This document shows, in pieces, positions 20,354 to 29,696 of a DNA stretch of 64,000 bases. Location of the stretch: NCBI RefSeq assembly GCF_003261585.1, contig NZ_POVU01000002.1, positions 457,566 to 521,565 of the forward strand. Direction: 5' to 3'. The notes beneath the pieces were generated by a model. The model was not told the origin of the DNA. It ran no database searches and worked only from the letters and a program-made list of their open reading frames with translations. The first letter of the stretch is position 1; each line of letters opens with the position of its first letter. Origin of the DNA: Acinetobacter sp. MB5. Its GTDB lineage: Bacteria > Pseudomonadota > Gammaproteobacteria > Pseudomonadales > Moraxellaceae. The position numbers were made by a program, and so were the translations under genes.

Positions 20354-23185
20354 TTAAGCTTCAATCGCAAGCGCGTCTTGAATTAATTTAGCTTGTTGTT
20401 TTGCATGCAAATATGGTGAACCACATGCTGGGGCTGCAGAAGCGTCACGACCTGCGAAGCTAATGCGTGCTTGTTTGCCTACATTTGACACTGAGTCATA
20501 TAAAAATGGGGCAATAAAGTGCCATGCACCTTGGTTCTTCGGCTCTTCTTGACACCAAACAACGTCTTTTGCGTTTGGATATGCATTAAGAACTTCAGCA
20601 ATACGTTGTTCTGGGTATGGGTACAATTGTTCTACACGTACAATTGCAACATTTTTCAATTCAGCTTCACGACGTTTTTCAAGCAAGTCGTAATACACTT
20701 TACCACCACAGAACACAATGCGATTCACATCTGCTTTGTTGATTTGATCAACTTCATCAATCACAGTTTGGAATTGACCATTCGCCAATTCATCTAGATT
20801 AGATACTGCAAGTTTATGACGAAGCAATGATTTTGGTGACATTACGATCAATGGCTTACGAATTGGGCGTACAGCCTGACGACGTAATGCATGATAAATC
20901 TGAGCAGGCGTTGTCGGTGTAATCACTTGCATATTGTCTTCTGCACAAAGCTGCAAATAACGCTCTAAACGTGCAGATGAGTGCTCAGGACCTTGACCTT
21001 CAAAGCCATGTGGTAACAACATGGTTAAACCACAAACACGTTCCCATTTGGTTTCGCCAGATGCGATAAACTGGTCAATCACCACCTGTGCACAGTTTGC
21101 GAAGTCACCAAACTGAGCTTCCCAAACGATCAAACTATTTGGCAATGTAGTTGCATAACCATATTCAAATGCCAAAACAGCTTCTTCAGAAAGCAGTGAA
21201 TCCCAAAGTGCAAAACGCGGTTGGTTTTCTTTGATGTTACAAAGCGGAATGTAAACTGCGCCATCTTTTTGGCTATGTAGTTTAGCGTGACGGTGTGAGA
21301 ATGTACCACGACCAACGTCTTCACCACTAATACGTACCAAGAAACCTTCATCTACCAAAGTGGCATAAGCGAGAGTTTCAGCCGCCCCCCAGTTTAGAGG
21401 AACTTCACCAGTTTGCATTTTCAAACGTTCGTCAATCACTTTAGAGACTTGACGTTGCATTTCAAAACCTTCTGGAAGCTCACGCATTTTGGTACCTAAC
21501 GCTTTTAAGCGGTCGATATCAAATGAAGTATCCCAGTTGTCTGTGTAATCATGGCCCAAGTACGGTGTCCAATCCACAAACATTTTTGTATTTGGCTCAA
21601 GTACTAGTGCATTCGCAACATGGTTACCTGCTTCTAAATCAGCACGGTAGTCTTCAACCATTTTGTCCGCTTCAGCGCGATCCAAGATTTTTTGTTGAAC
21701 CAATTGATCAGCATAAAGCGTACGAGTCGTCGCTTTTTTGTTAATCACTTGATACATCATTGGTTGAGTTGCAGATGGCTCATCTGCTTCGTTGTGACCA
21801 CGACGACGGTAACAGAACAAGTCAATCACAACATCTTTACGGAATGTATGGCGGAAATCATGCGCAAGTTGTGCCACAAATACAACAGCTTCAGGGTCAT
21901 CACCATTTACATGGAAGATTGGTGCCTGAACCATTTTTGCGATGTCAGTACAGTATTCTGTAGAACGCGCATCACGTGGATCAGAAGTTGTGAAACCAAC
22001 TTGGTTGTTCACTACAATGTGAACTGTACCACCAACGGTATAACCGCGGGTTTGTGACATTTGGAAAGTTTCCATGTTCACGCCTTGACCTGCAAATGCA
22101 GCATCACCGTGAACGATCACCGGTAACACATCATCACCACCAATGTCTTTACGACGTACTTGGCGTGCACGAACAGAACCTTCAACTACAGGCCCAACGA
22201 TTTCTAAGTGCGATGGGTTAAATGCCAATGCCAAGTGGACTTCACCACCTGGAGTCATTACATTTGATGAGAAACCTTGGTGATATTTAACGTCACCAGA
22301 ACCTTTTTTGTTGAGGGCTTTACCTTCAAACTCACCAAAAAGGTCTGCTGGGTTTTTACCCATAATATTCACAAGCAAGTTCAAGCGACCGCGGTGTGGC
22401 ATACCAATAACCACTTCTTTACAGCTCACTGTACCTGCACGTTGAATCAGCTCATTCACCATTGGAATGAAGGTTTCACCACCTTCCAGACCAAAGCGTT
22501 TCGCACCTACATATTTATTACCAAGGAATTTTTCTAAACCTTCAGCGGCGGTCAAACGCTCTAAGAAATGTTTCTTTTGCTCTGCCGTAAAGCTAAATTG
22601 ACCACGCTCACCTTCAAGGCGCTGTTGAATCCAACGCTTCTCTACTGTGTCTACAATGTGCATATATTCAGCACCGATAGACCCACAGTAAATTGCTTGC
22701 ATGGTGTCAACCATTTCACCAAGAGTTGCTTCATCTTTACCAATCGCCAGATTACCTGTGTTAAATACAGTATCTAAGTCAGATTTGGTCAACCCATGTG
22801 CATTTAATTCTAAATCTGGAACGTCTTCACGCTTAGCCAAACCTAATGGGTCCAACTTCGCTTTTTGGTGTCCGCGGTTGCGGTAAGCAGCAATAAGTTG
22901 CAAAACACCGATTTGGCGTTTTTCATGCTCAGTACTTACAGTGCTTTGAACAACAGACTGTACACGGTTTGAATTACGACCAAGTAATAAAAATTGTTCA
23001 CGCACAGTTCCGTGTGGTTGGTCGCCTTTTGGGAATTTATCGAAATATTGACGCCAGTCTTCACTGACAGAGGATGGAGAAGTTAGGTACTGCTCGTATA
23101 GTTCTTCAATATACGCTGCACTATCAGCGGAAAGTTCAGTATCGAGACGCAGTGCGTCAGCAACTTCTTGCATTTGTGGACCCAT
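20354..23185 (-). CDS. sucA: 2-oxoglutarate dehydrogenase E1
   Basis: 943 residues. Thiamine-diphosphate-dependent decarboxylase of the TCA 2-oxoglutarate dehydrogenase complex. The N-terminal E2-binding helix region (ADSAAYIEELYEQYL), the active-site GMPHRGRLNLLVN stretch near residue 257, and the ThDP/Mg site (HGDAAFAGQG near 355, RRRGHNEADEPS near 455) are visible. Two in-frame ATGs exist, at 23185 and 23173; neither has an ideal ribosome site, so the longer one is kept. Upstream is a 544-base region with a perfect 13-base inverted repeat, and a terminator separates it from sdhB. Confidence 0.96.
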   Translation of the reverse strand: MGPQMQEVADALRLDTELSADSAAYIEELYEQYLTSPSSVSEDWRQYFDKFPKGDQPHGTVREQFLLLGRNSNRVQSVVQSTVSTEHEKRQIGVLQLIAAYRNRGHQKAKLDPLGLAKREDVPDLELNAHGLTKSDLDTVFNTGNLAIGKDEATLGEMVDTMQAIYCGSIGAEYMHIVDTVEKRWIQQRLEGERGQFSFTAEQKKHFLERLTAAEGLEKFLGNKYVGAKRFGLEGGETFIPMVNELIQRAGTVSCKEVVIGMPHRGRLNLLVNIMGKNPADLFGEFEGKALNKKGSGDVKYHQGFSSNVMTPGGEVHLALAFNPSHLEIVGPVVEGSVRARQVRRKDIGGDDVLPVIVHGDAAFAGQGVNMETFQMSQTRGYTVGGTVHIVVNNQVGFTTSDPRDARSTEYCTDIAKMVQAPIFHVNGDDPEAVVFVAQLAHDFRHTFRKDVVIDLFCYRRRGHNEADEPSATQPMMYQVINKKATTRTLYADQLVQQKILDRAEADKMVEDYRADLEAGNHVANALVLEPNTKMFVDWTPYLGHDYTDNWDTSFDIDRLKALGTKMRELPEGFEMQRQVSKVIDERLKMQTGEVPLNWGAAETLAYATLVDEGFLVRISGEDVGRGTFSHRHAKLHSQKDGAVYIPLCNIKENQPRFALWDSLLSEEAVLAFEYGYATTLPNSLIVWEAQFGDFANCAQVVIDQFIASGETKWERVCGLTMLLPHGFEGQGPEHSSARLERYLQLCAEDNMQVITPTTPAQIYHALRRQAVRPIRKPLIVMSPKSLLRHKLAVSNLDELANGQFQTVIDEVDQINKADVNRIVFCGGKVYYDLLEKRREAELKNVAIVRVEQLYPYPEQRIAEVLNAYPNAKDVVWCQEEPKNQGAWHFIAPFLYDSVSNVGKQARISFAGRDASAAPACGSPYLHAKQQAKLIQDALAIEA

Positions 23186-23689
23186 TTCCTATTGCAAAAA
23201 TATTACAGATTACTCAGTGAAGCAATCCATGATCAATAATGTCAGATTGGTAAACATGACATCATGCCCAATGACTTTCATCATCAGGAATATTTACGCT
23301 TATAAAATAGATATAACCTATTTTATAAGCACAATAAACCATAACACCCATACCTGGCATTATCGTTCATCATATACCCGACTGGAAGTCGAGCAATTTT
23401 TTGCAAATCGTCTTAGATAAAGATAAATTCACGATTTAGCTTTTCTAAAACATTTACGCGTTTTTAAATCACCATCATTTTCTCACATAATGAAAATAAT
23501 AGCTCTTTTTTTTCATTATTTTTTTCAATATGGTGACTTGCTAAATGCTAACATGTTCTCCGAAATGATTTAATTTTTTTCCCACATACCCCCCATAAAT
23601 CATAAAAATATATAAATACAAAACAAGTATATATGTTGATCAATCTATCAAAAATAATCCTTACATTTCCCCAACCAAACACATAAAAA
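23186..23689. other. sucA upstream region
   Basis: About 500 AT-rich bases between sdhB and sucA with no supported gene on either strand. It holds a possible minus-strand promoter (-35 GAGCAA complement at 23391-23396, -10 ATCATA complement at 23369-23374, spacer 16) and a perfect inverted repeat at 23298-23330 downstream of that promoter. Confidence 0.55.
23298..23330 (-). repeat. Perfect inverted repeat in the sucA leader
   Basis: GCTTATAAAATAG (23298-23310) and CTATTTTATAAGC (23318-23330) are exact reverse complements around a 7-base spacer. The element lies about 113 bases upstream of the sucA start, in the likely 5' leader. It could be an operator or an RNA hairpin; there is no T-run to make it a terminator. 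Confidence 0.8.
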
Positions 23690-23717
23690 AAAGCGCACAT
23701 TAAATAATGTGCGCTTT
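23684..23717 (-). terminator. sdhCDAB terminator
   Basis: AAAGCGCACATTA pairs with TAATGTGCGCTTT; on the minus strand it is followed by a T-run. It lies 13 bases after the sdhB stop. Confidence 0.85.
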
Positions 23718-23729
23718 CTATACATATAA

Positions 23730-24440
23730 TTAGCCCGCTTGGTCTAACAACATGCTACGAATGTGACCAATTGCCTTAGTCGGGTTCAAACCTTTAGGAC
23801 AAACAGAAACACAGTTCATAATACCTTTACAGCGAAATAGACTAAATGGGTCATCTAAACGAGCCAAACGATCTTGAGTTGCTGTATCACGCGAATCAAT
23901 AATGAAACGGTATGCATTCAACAATGCTGAAGGACCCAAGAATTTATCTGGGTTCCACCAGAATGATGGGCATGAAGTTGAACAACATGCACATAAAATA
24001 CATTCATACAAACCATCTAAATGTTCACGCTCTTCAGGAGACTGCAAACGTTCTTTTGGCGGTGCTGGCTGACTATTAATAAGGAATGGCTGAATCTTGT
24101 TATATTGATCATAGAATTGGTTCATATCAACAACCAAATCTTTAATCACAGGCAAACCTGGTAGTGGACGAATCACAATTTTTTCAGGTAAATCGTTCAA
24201 ATTCCACAAACAAGCCAAACCATTTTTACCGTTGATATTCACACCATCTGAACCACAGATCCCTTCACGACAAGAACGACGGAAAGTTAGTGTTTCATCT
24301 TGAACTTTCAAAGCAAGCAAAGCATCAAGCAACATACGGTGCTTATCTGTCAATTCAAGCTTAAAAGTTTGCATGTACGGTGCTTTATCCTTATCAGGAT
24401 CATAGCGGTAGATTTCGAATGTACGAGTACCTCTACTCAT
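23730..24440 (-). CDS. sdhB: Succinate dehydrogenase iron-sulfur subunit
   Basis: 236 residues. Carries electrons from the FAD of SdhA to quinone. The three cluster motifs are present: [2Fe-2S] in CREGICGSDGVNINGKNGLAC near residues 58-78, [4Fe-4S] in CILCACCSTSCP near 147-158, and [3Fe-4S] in CKGIMNCVSVCPKGLNP near 204-220. Last gene of sdhCDAB, 14 bases behind sdhA, then a terminator. Confidence 0.98.
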   Translation of the reverse strand: MSRGTRTFEIYRYDPDKDKAPYMQTFKLELTDKHRMLLDALLALKVQDETLTFRRSCREGICGSDGVNINGKNGLACLWNLNDLPEKIVIRPLPGLPVIKDLVVDMNQFYDQYNKIQPFLINSQPAPPKERLQSPEEREHLDGLYECILCACCSTSCPSFWWNPDKFLGPSALLNAYRFIIDSRDTATQDRLARLDDPFSLFRCKGIMNCVSVCPKGLNPTKAIGHIRSMLLDQAG

Positions 24441-24454
24441 CTTTATACTCCCGA

Positions 24455-26350
24455 TTAGAATGTACGTGGTTTTGGTGGAATAGCATCAACAGTAAGCGGT
24501 TTATAGCGTACTGGTTTGTATTCCAAATGGTTGTCAGATGAATACCACAAAGTATGCTTCATCCAGTTATCATCACGACGACCATATGGATATTCAGGAT
24601 GATCTGGCGGTAACTCATAATCAACAACCGTATGTGCACCACGACATTCTTTACGTGCAGCTGCAGAAATCAAGGTCGCTTTTGCAACTTCATACAAGTT
24701 TTCAACTTCAAGCGCTTCAACACGAGCTGTGTTAAATACTTTCGATTTGTCTTTCAAATGAATGTTACGAACACGTGACTCAATCGCAAGAATTTGTTTT
24801 ACGCCTTCATCAAGCAATGCCTGAGTACGGAATACACCTGCGTGATCTTGAACGATATCACGAATTGCATCAGCAACGTCTTGTGCATTCTCACCCGTTG
24901 TTGAATCATCCAACTTACGAACACGTGCTAACGTGTTTACAAGTACATCAGTTGGTAGTGGAGCATACTCATCGCCATGATGTTTAGTTACATAGTCAAT
25001 GATATGTTCACCAGCAGCCTTACCAAACACAACCAAGTCAAGTAACGAGTTTGTACCTAAGCGGTTTGCACCATGCACAGACACACAAGAACATTCACCA
25101 ATCGCATAAAAACCTTTAACTGGTTTTACAAAGTTACGCTGGTTATTAGCATGATAAGTTTCAGTCGCTTTGTCATATGCAGCTTCAAGCCCTTCAGCAG
25201 TCGCTACTTCAGGAAGCACAACCTGACCATGCATGTTCGTTGGAATACCACCCATTTGGTAATGGATTGTTGGTACAACTGGAATCGGCTCTTTGGTGAT
25301 GTCCACGTTCGCGAATTTTTTACCAATCTCAAATACAGATGGTAAACGCTTCATGATGGTATCTACACCCAAGTGAGTCATATCTAGCAAGATATAATCA
25401 CCTTTAGGGCCACAACCACGTCCTTCTTTAATTTCTTGGTCCATAGAACGTGAAACGAAGTCACGTGGTGCCAAGTCTTTTAAAGTTGGTGCATAGCGTT
25501 CCATGAATGGTTCGCCATCTTTGTTACGAAGAATCGCACCTTCACCACGGCAACCTTCCGTCAAAAGAACGCCCGCGCCAGCCACACCTGTTGGGTGGAA
25601 CTGCCAGAATTCCATATCTTGTAATGGAATACCAGCACGCGCAGCCATACCTAAGCCGTCACCAGTGTTGATATAAGCATTTGTTGATGCACGGTATACA
25701 CGACCCGCACCACCAGTAGCAAACAATGTTGCTTTTGCTTGGAATACTGCAATGTTACCTGTTTCTTGGTCAATTGCCGTCACACCAAGCACATCACCTT
25801 CTTCATTACGGATTAAGTCAAGCGCAATCCATTCAACAAAGAATTGAGTACCCATTTTCACGTTGCTTTGATAAAGCGTATGTAAAAGCGCATGACCTGT
25901 ACGGTCAGCAGCAGCACATGCACGTGGAACTGGTTTTTCACCATAGTTTGCAGAGTGACCACCAAATGGACGCTGATAGATCGTACCATCTTTGTTACGG
26001 TCAAACGGCATACCTAAATGTTCTAACTCATACACAACTTTTGGTGCTTCACGACACATGAATTCAATTGCGTCTTGGTCACCTAACCAGTCAGAACCTT
26101 TTACAGTGTCATAAAAGTGGTAGTGCCAGTTATCTTCTTGCATATTACCAAGAGATGCACCGATACCACCCTGCGCCGCAACAGTGTGCGAACGTGTTGG
26201 GAATACTTTAGTTAATACCGCAACTTTCAAACCAGCTTGAGCCAGCTGATAAGCAGCACGCATACCAGAACCACCACCACCAACGATAACTGTATCGAAA
26301 GTTAGGTTTTGGATATTTGAATAATCTTCTTTAGGGGTTATAGCGCCCAT
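24455..26350 (-). CDS. sdhA: Succinate dehydrogenase flavoprotein subunit
   Basis: 631 residues, slightly longer than the E. coli protein. Oxidises succinate to fumarate with covalently bound FAD. The N-terminal dinucleotide motif is VIVGGGGSGMRAA near residue 21-33; the FAD-linking His is in RSHTVAAQGGIGASLGN near residue 54; the substrate/active-site region is near HPTGVAGAGVLLTEGCRGEG around 245-265. An AGGAAAA ribosome site precedes ATG 26350. It is 12 bases behind sdhD. Confidence 0.98.
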   Translation of the reverse strand: MGAITPKEDYSNIQNLTFDTVIVGGGGSGMRAAYQLAQAGLKVAVLTKVFPTRSHTVAAQGGIGASLGNMQEDNWHYHFYDTVKGSDWLGDQDAIEFMCREAPKVVYELEHLGMPFDRNKDGTIYQRPFGGHSANYGEKPVPRACAAADRTGHALLHTLYQSNVKMGTQFFVEWIALDLIRNEEGDVLGVTAIDQETGNIAVFQAKATLFATGGAGRVYRASTNAYINTGDGLGMAARAGIPLQDMEFWQFHPTGVAGAGVLLTEGCRGEGAILRNKDGEPFMERYAPTLKDLAPRDFVSRSMDQEIKEGRGCGPKGDYILLDMTHLGVDTIMKRLPSVFEIGKKFANVDITKEPIPVVPTIHYQMGGIPTNMHGQVVLPEVATAEGLEAAYDKATETYHANNQRNFVKPVKGFYAIGECSCVSVHGANRLGTNSLLDLVVFGKAAGEHIIDYVTKHHGDEYAPLPTDVLVNTLARVRKLDDSTTGENAQDVADAIRDIVQDHAGVFRTQALLDEGVKQILAIESRVRNIHLKDKSKVFNTARVEALEVENLYEVAKATLISAAARKECRGAHTVVDYELPPDHPEYPYGRRDDNWMKHTLWYSSDNHLEYKPVRYKPLTVDAIPPKPRTF

Positions 26351-26362
26351 GATTTTTTCCTA

Positions 26363-26728
26363 TCAATTCGCCCAGAAAATCTGGATACCCCAGATTGCAT
26401 ATACAAACACAGCAATAATTACTGCACTCGTTAATACTAGGCGCAAACCTTTAGCAGATGGACCCATCTGACGAGTAGTAACATAGTCTGTAAAGACTTG
26501 CCACATACCAATCCAAGCGTGCACAACCAATGATAAAATTGAAAGCAATGAAAGAATTTTCATTGGCAAAGTCATCATAAAGCCAGACCACTGTTCAAAA
26601 CTAAAGCCGCTATGGAATAGAATCCAACCAAAAATCACGACTGTATAAACAGATAGAATGACCGCACTCACACGTTGGAGAAACCAATCGCGAGAACCTG
26701 AACCCGTTAAACCTGTAGCACTTTTCAT
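26363..26728 (-). CDS. sdhD: Succinate dehydrogenase membrane anchor
   Basis: 121 residues with three membrane segments, the small cytochrome b/quinone anchor of complex II. N-terminus MKSATGLTGSGSRDWFLQRVSA, followed by hydrophobic helices at about residues 17-37, 53-75 and 93-115; the haem-ligand His is in VVHAWIGMWQV near residue 66. The ATG at 26728 overlaps the sdhC stop by one base (TAATG), indicating coupled translation; a longer frame to 26743 would overlap sdhC more and lacks support. Confidence 0.93.
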   Translation of the reverse strand: MKSATGLTGSGSRDWFLQRVSAVILSVYTVVIFGWILFHSGFSFEQWSGFMMTLPMKILSLLSILSLVVHAWIGMWQVFTDYVTTRQMGPSAKGLRLVLTSAVIIAVFVYAIWGIQIFWAN

Positions 26729-27129
26729 TAGAATACAATCCATACAAAAGCTGCGATAATTGCTACCACAGATAGAACCAATGAAATTGTAGCTGCAACT
26801 CGACCACTTTGTAGTTCTTCATTAAAACCAAGGTCTGCGAGTAAATGTTTAATACCATTAATAAAATGGAAAATTAAACCTGCTACAAAAACCCAAACAA
26901 TGAATCGTACTAAGAAATTCCCAAATATTTGTTCTTTCACATAAGTAAAGCCTTCTGGCGAAGACAGTGACTTATCTAATATCCATAAAAGTACTGGAAC
27001 CAACAAAAATACGATGACACCAGATAAACGGTGCAAGATTGATGCAATAGCCACGGGAGAGCGTAAATTAACCGCTAACACCTGCCCCATGGACAAATTG
27101 ACAGGTCTGTTGCTTTTCACAGCGGGCAT
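26728..27129 (-). CDS. sdhC: Succinate dehydrogenase cytochrome b556 subunit
   Basis: 133 residues with three membrane helices. The family pattern NRPVNLSMGQ near residue 7 and SPVAIASILHRLSGVIVFLL near 24-43 (Ser and Arg of the quinone site) are visible; the haem-binding His is in HFINGIKHLLAD near residue 87-94. First gene of sdhCDAB. A compact hairpin lies just upstream of the start codon. Strong promoter upstream at 27228-27256. Confidence 0.95.
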   Translation of the reverse strand: MPAVKSNRPVNLSMGQVLAVNLRSPVAIASILHRLSGVIVFLLVPVLLWILDKSLSSPEGFTYVKEQIFGNFLVRFIVWVFVAGLIFHFINGIKHLLADLGFNEELQSGRVAATISLVLSVVAIIAAFVWIVF

Positions 27130-27140
27130 CCTGTAAGTAG

Positions 27141-27158
27141 AAACTCCGTCCGGAGTTT
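27141..27158 (-). promoter_or_regulatory. Hairpin in the sdhC leader
   Basis: AAACTCCG / CGGAGTTT, an almost perfect 18-base dyad beginning 12 bases upstream of the sdhC start codon. It would include a GGAG that could act as ribosome site, so it may limit sdhC translation. Confidence 0.45.
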
Positions 27159-27227
27159 GTTTGATTAATTCGAAGGAAAGCTGGCATCGTTAGGCGAGCA
27201 AATACCTAAACTTTTAAACGACACTCG

Positions 27228-27256
27228 ATTATAGAACGCAAACAGACAAAATTCAA
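27228..27256 (-). promoter_or_regulatory. sigma70 promoter of sdhCDAB
   Basis: On the minus strand TTGAAT (27251-27256) and a perfect TATAAT (27228-27233) are spaced by 17 bases. Predicted start near 27221, leader about 92 bases. Confidence 0.75.
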
Positions 27257-27968
27257 ACAACCTAAGTGCATGCTATTTCAATATTTTTTCATAAATAAGA
27301 ATCATTTACAAATATGTAAGGCTTAATATTTCCTGTATTTTTCACTATTTATTTCCTATGTTATTATTTTTATATAAAAAATTTAAAAATTAAAGACAAA
27401 TACAGTTCATTCATTCAATTTACCACCTACAACCAAAGACCAATATTATGCAAAATAATAAGGAATATTTATTAAATGAAATATACAACCAACTTTTTGC
27501 ATACCTTTTCACCAATTCCCCTTTAAAAAGTCCAGAATCGAGATAATTTATTAAAAGAATGAGTATTTCGAAAATAAATAATGGTCTGAAACAAACTTTA
27601 CCAATTTGTCGCTTTTTATCATTGTTATTTTCCATGAGAGTGCGTAATTTGATCTAAATTGAGCTAAATATGTGATGTAGCGCATGGCTTTCCATTTTTT
27701 ATTATGACTTTTTACCAATAAATGTTTTACTAAATATTTCGAGAGCAAATAACCGTGTTTTATAGGCTTTAATATTTTTTTTGTTCATTTTTTAGACTTC
27801 TTTAAGCTTTTTTGCCTCTTTTTTCACACGATTGTTGCAATATGGACTGTATTTTTAAGCACTGCTTGCTGTACATTTATGTCGGGCAAAAGAACGTGCT
27901 ACCTTTTTGCATGCGTACATCACAAGTTTGGATTAATGCAGCGGTCAAAAGTTAATCCATAAGTATTA

Positions 27969-27996
27969 TTGACATTTTTGTAGTAACGAATAATCT
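27969..27996 (+). promoter_or_regulatory. Possible gltA promoter
   Basis: Perfect TTGACA at 27969-27974. The -10 is weak: TAATCT at 27991-27996 (spacer 16) or AATAAT at 27989-27994 (spacer 14). About 90 bases upstream of the gltA start. Confidence 0.4.
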
Positions 27997-28084
27997 TTGT
28001 CCGTGTTCATCCCCCTGATTACGTTCATTAAAATACAATTAATACGTATCAGATCAACATTCACCAGGACAGGAGATCTATTGA

Positions 28085-29359
28085 ATGTCTGAAGCAACTG
28101 GCAAGAAAGCCGTTTTAAAACTTGATGGAAAAGAAATTGAATTGCCAATTTACAGCGGTACATTAGGTCCAGACGTTATCGACGTTAAGGACGTATTAGC
28201 CGCAGGTCATTTCACTTTTGATCCTGGTTTTATGGCTACCGCTTCTTGTGAATCTAAGATCACATTCATTGATGGTAACAAAGGTATTTTATTACACCGC
28301 GGTTACCCAATCGATCAATTAGCGACTAAAGCTGATTATTTAGAAACTTGCTACTTGCTTTTAAATGGTGAATTACCAACGCCAGAACAAAAAGCAGAAT
28401 TTGATGCAAAAGTTCGCAACCATACTATGGTGCATGACCAAGTAAGCCGTTTCTATAATGGTTTCCGTCGTGATGCTCACCCTATGGCGATTATGGTTGG
28501 TGTTGTTGGTGCGTTGTCTGCGTTCTATCACAACAACTTGAACATCGAAGATGTTAATCATCGCGAAATTACAGCTGTTCGCCTGATTGCAAAAATTCCT
28601 ACACTTGCAGCGTGGAGCTACAAATACACTGTAGGTCAACCATTCATTTACCCACGTAATGATTTAGGTTATGCAGAAAACTTCTTACACATGATGTTTG
28701 CTACACCTGCTGACCGTGATTACAAAGTAAATCCAATTCTTGCAAAAGCAATGGATCGTATCTTTACGCTTCATGCTGACCATGAACAAAATGCATCGAC
28801 TTCAACTGTTCGTTTAGCTGGTTCTACTGGTGCTAACCCGTATGCATGTATTGCTGCTGGTATTTCTGCACTTTGGGGACCTGCGCACGGTGGTGCAAAC
28901 GAAGCAGTTCTTAAAATGCTCGATGAAATTGGTAGCGTAGAACACGTTGCTGAATTCATGGAAAAAGTGAAACGCAAAGAAGTTAAATTAATGGGCTTCG
29001 GTCACCGCGTTTATAAAAACTTTGACCCTCGTGCTAAAGTAATGAAAGAAACTTGCGACGAAGTTCTTAGTGCGCTTGGTATCAATGATCCTCAACTTGA
29101 ACTTGCGATGGAACTTGAACGTATTGCATTGTCAGATCAATACTTTATTGACCGTAACTTGTATCCAAACGTAGACTTCTACTCAGGTATCATCTTAAAA
29201 GCGATCGGTATCCCAACAGAAATGTTTACTGTGATCTTTGCACTTGCACGTACTGTTGGTTGGATCAGCCACTGGTTAGAAATGCACAGCGCTGCTTACA
29301 AGATTGGTCGCCCTCGTCAGCTTTACACTGGCGAAACTCAACGCGACATCAATCGCTAA
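28085..29359 (+). CDS. gltA: Citrate synthase (type II, hexameric)
   Basis: 424 residues. Condenses oxaloacetate and acetyl-CoA to citrate. The N-terminal beta domain (about residues 1-60) is that of Gram-negative hexameric, NADH-regulated citrate synthases. Catalytic residues are visible in [15 protein letters not shown] near 264-278 (His), [14 protein letters not shown] near 304-317 (His), and [11 protein letters not shown] near 362 (Asp is in the preceding NVD). ATG 28085 follows an AGGAG site. Divergent from sdhCDAB; closed by a strong terminator. Confidence 0.98.
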   Translation: MSEATGKKAVLKLDGKEIELPIYSGTLGPDVIDVKDVLAAGHFTFDPGFMATASCESKITFIDGNKGILLHRGYPIDQLATKADYLETCYLLLNGELPTPEQKAEFDAKVRNHTMVHDQVSRFYNGFRRDAHPMAIMVGVVGALSAFYHNNLNIEDVNHREITAVRLIAKIPTLAAWSYKYTVGQPFIYPRNDLGYAENFLHMMFATPADRDYKVNPILAKAMDRIFTLHADHEQNASTSTVRLAGSTGANPYACIAAGISALWGPAHGGANEAVLKMLDEIGSVEHVAEFMEKVKRKEVKLMGFGHRVYKNFDPRAKVMKETCDEVLSALGINDPQLELAMELERIALSDQYFIDRNLYPNVDFYSGIILKAIGIPTEMFTVIFALARTVGWISHWLEMHSAAYKIGRPRQLYTGETQRDINR

Positions 29360-29386
29360 TTCCACGAAGGGAAGTAGCAAAACGAC

Positions 29387-29416
29387 AAAAAAGACCGCTT
29401 TCGCGGTCTTTTTTAA
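29387..29416. terminator. gltA terminator, bidirectional
   Basis: AAAAAAGACCGC / GCGGTCTTTTTT with a 4-base loop. Ends gltA and, from the other side, the HTH gene whose stop is only 9 bases away. Confidence 0.9.
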
Positions 29417-29424
29417 TTGGTCAA

Positions 29425-29673
29425 TTAATATGTGAGATAGCGAACGACAAAGCTTGGATTTTGAATAAAAAGCTTCAATAAGGTCTGCGCTGCACTCGAA
29501 GGTTGACGTGTACCTCGCTCCCAACTTTCCAAAGTTCTTACCGAGACACCCAGTATTTGTGCCAATTGCAATTGTGTGATTTGAATCCGCTTGCGTGCCA
29601 AAACAATTTGCCGAGCCAATTTCAAATCTTGTATTTGATGAATGGATTGGTTTTGGATATACATTCTTTGCAT
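29425..29673 (-). CDS. XRE-type helix-turn-helix protein (orphan antitoxin-like)
   Basis: 82 residues with one HTH domain: LQLAQILGVSVRTLESWERGTRQPS (residues about 38-62, given here in two parts: helix 2 LQLAQILGVS, recognition helix VRTLESWERG). The C-terminal GTRQPSSAAQTLLKLFIQNP pattern is found in HigA-like antitoxins and related DNA-binding regulators. A toxin gene would normally be adjacent, but the upstream neighbour is the copper-associated DUF2946 gene, so this is an orphan. Start ATG 29673 with an AGGTGG site is preferred to GTG 29679. It lies 23 bases behind the copper operon and might be its regulator, which is speculation. Confidence 0.75.
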   Translation of the reverse strand: MQRMYIQNQSIHQIQDLKLARQIVLARKRIQITQLQLAQILGVSVRTLESWERGTRQPSSAAQTLLKLFIQNPSFVVRYLTY

Positions 29674-29696
29674 CCCCACCTATTTTTATAATGTGA

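Larger units (their letters stand above)
27130..28084. other. Long divergent regulatory region between sdhC and gltA
   Basis: 955 bases, very AT-rich. Seen: the sdh promoter, a hairpin near the sdhC start, a perfect TTGACA upstream of gltA. Short open frames on the minus strand (for example 71 codons ending at 27420) have no domain, no ribosome site and low-complexity composition, so none is called. The middle part, about 27260-27900, has no feature that I can support. Confidence 0.55.

Noticed and set aside
27420..27635. 71-codon minus-strand frame between sdhC and gltA
   Set aside because: No ribosome site, low-complexity hydrophobic/aromatic composition, no domain, and it lies in very AT-rich regulatory DNA.
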